Origin: SIG480 sp045595365
Lineage (GTDB): Bacteria > Bacillota > Clostridia > Oscillospirales > JAAYXM01
Length of the DNA: 64,000 bases
Assembly: GCA_045595365.1 (NCBI GenBank)
Contig: JAZOAI010000026.1
Span: 1 to 64,000 of the forward strand
Direction of reading: 5' to 3'
In this document: in pieces, positions 61,437-64,000 of the stretch
How positions within the stretch are numbered: the stretch's first letter is position 1
Layout of the letters: every line of letters begins with the position of its first letter
Translations under genes and position numbers: made by a program
Notes under the pieces: model-generated
What the model was told of the DNA's origin: nothing
The model's database searches: none
What the model saw: only the letters and a program-made list of their open reading frames with translations

Positions 61437-62675
61437 CTATTCCTCACTTCCCGCGGCGTATCTCCCTGCTGCAAATGCGCTCGACCACGCTATCTGGAGG
61501 TTGAAGCCCCCGGTGTATGCATCAACATCAAGCACCTCGCCAGCAAAGAACAAGCCGCGTTTTTTCTTTGATTCCATTGTCTTCGGGTTTATCTCCCGGA
61601 CATTTACTCCTCCCGAGGTTATAATCGCCTCGTCAATCGGGCGCTTGCCGTCAATATCAATTCTCAAGCCTTTTAACGTATCTCGCAGAGTTCTGCGCAT
61701 CTCACGTGTAAGGCTATTACCCTTGACAGCTCCGTCAATACCTGATTTTTCAAGGACTATGGGCACCATACGCGCCGGCAGAAGCCCTCGCAGAATATTG
61801 TGCATATCCTTGTTCTTCTTTTCTTCTATATCACGAAGCAAGCGCTCTTCAAGCTTATCAGCAGAAAGCCCGGGCTTTAAATCTATGCAAATATGATACT
61901 TTTCTTTTTCAAAGTTTCTCATATGCGCGCTCGCTGAAAGAACAAGCGGCCCGCTTATTCCAAAGTGGGTAAAAAGCATTTCTCCGAGTTCTGAAAAGAG
62001 AACTTTCCCCTTGCTGTCATATGCGGTCAGAACTACATTTTTTAGCGTAAGCCCCTGCGCACTTTTGCAAAGCTCGCGCTCCGCGGAAAGCGGAACAAGC
62101 GAAGCACAGGGAGGCATAACTGTATGCCCCGCAGAGAGAGCGAAGCGATATCCATCGCCCGTTGAGCCGGTGAGCGGATACGAAGCGCCCCCCGTTGCGA
62201 CAATTACAGAGTCACACAAAACTTTTCCATCTCCCGCGCTTATCCCTTTAACCGAATTTTCTTCAAAAAGAATCTCCGAAACCTCCGCATTTTTCATTTT
62301 AACACCGTTTGATTTTGCATATCGCCAGAGCGCATCCGTTATATCACGCGCGCGGTCAGACACAGGGAAAACTCTTGCGCCGCGCTCTGTCTTAAGCGGG
62401 ACACCCGCATTTTCAAGAAACGCCATCATATCCTGAGGCGAGAACGCAGAAAACGCACTGAACATAAACCGCGCATTCTGCGGAACGTTTGCAACAAGCT
62501 CATCAAAGCTGCAGTTGTTGGTAACGTTGCAACGGCCTTTCCCCGTTATATTAAGTTTTTTCCCGGGGAATGAATTCTTCTCAAAGAGAAACACCTCGGC
62601 ACCACACCTTGCAGCTTGCCCCGCTGCAAAGAGCCCTGCCGCCCCTGCACCTATAACAACCACCTTTTTACTCAT
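61437..62675 (-). CDS. HI0933/YhiN-family flavoprotein
   Basis: A 412-residue FAD-dependent oxidoreductase-like protein. N-terminal Rossmann GAGAAGLFAAGQAARCG, then PGKKLNITGKGRCNVTNNC, the family hallmark, and the C-terminal FFAGEVLDVDAYTGGFNLQIAWSSAFAAGR. Reaction unknown; the family is widespread in bacteria. It precedes cmk with a four-base gap, so they are probably co-transcribed. Confidence 0.93.
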   Translation of the reverse strand: MSKKVVVIGAGAAGLFAAGQAARCGAEVFLFEKNSFPGKKLNITGKGRCNVTNNCSFDELVANVPQNARFMFSAFSAFSPQDMMAFLENAGVPLKTERGARVFPVSDRARDITDALWRYAKSNGVKMKNAEVSEILFEENSVKGISAGDGKVLCDSVIVATGGASYPLTGSTGDGYRFALSAGHTVMPPCASLVPLSAERELCKSAQGLTLKNVVLTAYDSKGKVLFSELGEMLFTHFGISGPLVLSASAHMRNFEKEKYHICIDLKPGLSADKLEERLLRDIEEKKNKDMHNILRGLLPARMVPIVLEKSGIDGAVKGNSLTREMRRTLRDTLKGLRIDIDGKRPIDEAIITSGGVNVREINPKTMESKKKRGLFFAGEVLDVDAYTGGFNLQIAWSSAFAAGRYAAGSEE

Positions 62676-62693
62676 AACACAATCTCACACTTT

Positions 62694-63329
62694 TCAGATT
62701 GATTTTCGCGCCTCTACACGGTAGATATTCATGCCCTGCTCCATAAATCTCGCTTCATATTCCGTAACGATATTATCCAGCCCGCTTGATGCAAGGTCGA
62801 AGGTGATGTTGGAAAGCCTCAGGCCGTAATCCGCCATTGAATTTAGGGAAAACTCAAAGAGAGCGGCGTTGTCCGTTTTGAAGAATACAAAGCCGTCATC
62901 CCCCAGAACCTCATCGTATTTCGCGAGAAAATCAGCGTGGGTAAGCCGTCTCTTTGCCTGCTTCTTCTTCGGCCACGGGTCACTGAAGTTTAAATATATT
63001 CCGTCAATCTCGCCTTTTTCGAAAATGCTGCAGATATTTGCAGCGTCAATATCCATAAAAAGAATGTTTTTAATATCATCTCTGACTGCCTTTTCCGCCG
63101 CCATAACAAAAACATTCTGCTCGCGCTCTATTCCTATGAAAAGCGTTTCGGGGTCAGCCTTTGCACTCTCGGTTATAAACCTGCCCTTCCCGCAGCCTAT
63201 TTCAACACATATTCGCTTAAACCCGAATTTTTCTTTCCATAACCCACGAAGCGATTCAAGGTTTTCCGGAATAATTGCAAAACAATTCTCCCGACGCTTA
63301 TCAAGGTTCGGTTTCTTTCTCATTCGCAA
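62694..63329 (-). CDS. trmB: tRNA (guanine-N7-)-methyltransferase
   Basis: A 211-residue SAM-dependent enzyme that makes m7G46 in tRNA. EIGCGKGRFI is the SAM-binding loop; NFSDPWPKKKQAKRRLTH the catalytic family motif. I choose the TTG at 63329 because homologues begin MRxRxKP and the GGGAG site is then nearer; the ATG at 63323 would drop two residues. Confidence 0.95.
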   Translation of the reverse strand: MRMRKKPNLDKRRENCFAIIPENLESLRGLWKEKFGFKRICVEIGCGKGRFITESAKADPETLFIGIEREQNVFVMAAEKAVRDDIKNILFMDIDAANICSIFEKGEIDGIYLNFSDPWPKKKQAKRRLTHADFLAKYDEVLGDDGFVFFKTDNAALFEFSLNSMADYGLRLSNITFDLASSGLDNIVTEYEARFMEQGMNIYRVEARKSI

Positions 63330-63426
63330 GGCTCTTACACTCTCCCATTTAATTACATTTAACTAATTTATTATATCATATCTCACCCTTTTTTCAAGAC
63401 ACAACTTTTTTCCCTCTTCTTCGCGA

Positions 63427-63455
63427 TTGTAATCATTTAAAATATTTGGTAAAAT
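63427..63455 (+). promoter_or_regulatory. Promoter of the metal-type ABC ATPase
   Basis: TTGTAA (63427-63432), 17 bases, TAAAAT (63450-63455). Confidence 0.6.
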
Positions 63456-63486
63456 ATATACGGAATCTTTTTTACGAGGTGATATT

Positions 63487-64000
63487 GTGCATAAGGACAA
63501 GAAAAGCGGCAACTTCTGCGGAATGTGTTGCACAAAAATACATAACCTTTCTGTTTCATTCGGAAGTGTGAGGGTTTTGGAAAACATAAATCTTCATATA
63601 CACTGCGGCGAGCTGACCGCACTTATCGGCCCGAACGGTGCGGGAAAATCAACCCTCTTAAGAGCAATAATCGGAGAGCTTCCCCACTCGGGCGAGGTTC
63701 TGTTCACGGACTTTGAAAACAACAAGACCGCTCATCCGAAAATCGGGTACGTTCCGCAGCTTCTTGAAACTGACAGAAACGCCCCGATAAGCGTGCTTGA
63801 CCTTTTTGCTGTGACATCTTCCCGGTTTCCCGCATGGCTCGGAACAAAAAGGAAACTCCGTAGCAGAGCAAAATCTCTCCTCACCGAAGTCGAGGAGGAA
63901 AGTCTTCTCACCCGCCGCATAGGCGCGCTTTCCGGCGGGGAGCTGCAGCGGGTTTTGCTTGCTCTTGCGCTTTCGCGCGGCCCGGAGATTCTTCTTCTTG
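63487..64000 (+). CDS. ABC transporter ATP-binding protein, ZnuC/metal type (partial)
   Basis: The first 171 residues of an ATPase, open at the window edge. Walker A GPNGAGKST, Q-loop VPQLLE and signature LSGGELQRVLLALAL are visible, with a spacing and sequence close to zinc/manganese-family importers. The N-terminus contains a cysteine cluster FCGMCCTK, which is unusual and may bind metal. GTG start at 63487 after GAGGTGA. The permease and binding protein would lie beyond the window. Confidence 0.88.
   Translation, partial: MHKDKKSGNFCGMCCTKIHNLSVSFGSVRVLENINLHIHCGELTALIGPNGAGKSTLLRAIIGELPHSGEVLFTDFENNKTAHPKIGYVPQLLETDRNAPISVLDLFAVTSSRFPAWLGTKRKLRSRAKSLLTEVEEESLLTRRIGALSGGELQRVLLALALSRGPEILLL

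Overview
The window looks like a chromosomal segment of a spore-forming member of the Clostridia (Bacillota), of the Oscillospiraceae type. The evidence is an intact sporulation sigma factor gene with a pro-sequence (sigK), a fused IspH-S1 gene, a valine T-box, CarD-, RicT- and DarA-type proteins, SLH-domain surface proteins, SHMT, ValS and arginine genes of clostridial type, and dense 17-bp-spaced sigma-A promoters. Moderate GC, ATG/GTG/TTG starts and strong purine-rich ribosome sites fit this. The exact genus cannot be named from the sequence alone.

Layout. 0-2.4 kb: a DeoR-controlled operon (regulator, SorE-like sugar-phosphate dehydrogenase, start of a lipoyl-bearing E2). 2.4-6 kb: glyA-rarA and a DMT exporter. 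6-8.6 kb: an AT-rich three-gene surface-polymer modification operon (LicD, CTP-dependent cytidylyltransferase, acyltransferase). 8.8-14.1 kb: an EF-G-like GTPase and T-box-controlled valS. 14.2-16.8 kb: carD, ispD-ispF and sigK. 16.9-18.6 kb: ECF sigma, membrane anti-sigma candidate and queH, overlapping one another. 18.7-24.7 kb: ruvX, a Zn/Cd-type P-type ATPase, tRNA-Leu with an odd repeat beside it, a TIM-barrel isomerase, an S1 protein and an LCP ligase. 24.9-29.2 kb: a KDPG aldolase-VOC fusion, argG-argH behind ArgR-like boxes, and a CBS protein. 29.3-33.8 kb: a FemAB/alanine-racemase pair and the darA-holB-ricT cluster. 33.8-38.8 kb: a D,D-carboxypeptidase facing comEA, a two-component system and a GerMN lipoprotein, then a metY deletion remnant. 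38.8-43.6 kb: two divergent SLH surface proteins. 43.6-47.4 kb: a small conserved protein facing a double-HTH regulator, an EamA exporter and an AbrB/glycosyltransferase pair. 47.5-50.4 kb: a secreted SLH-protease with a 4-fold beta-flower C-terminus, next to tRNA-Ser. 50.6-54.2 kb: rpmG-secE-nusG-rplK-rplA-rplJ-rplL. 54.4-58 kb: a heterodimeric ABC exporter. 58.1-63.3 kb: trmB, a flavoprotein, cmk-plsC-ispH/S1. 63.5 kb to the end: a metal-type ABC ATPase.

Themes. Housekeeping translation and isoprenoid genes alternate with envelope functions: cell-wall ligase, Fem transferase, alanine racemase, carboxypeptidase, three SLH proteins and LicD/TagD-type decoration. The most unusual stretches are the AT-rich 45.7-50.4 kb region (AbrB/glycosyltransferase, SLH-protease, a 146-bp inverted-repeat element and inverted 19-bp copies ending at tRNA-Ser), the tRNA-Leu 3'-end duplication at 21.4-21.7 kb, the XRE/DUF6514 divergent control region with two perfect palindromes, and the MtrAB-LpqB-like operon at 35.2-38.5 kb. 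I found no CRISPR array, prophage or rRNA gene.
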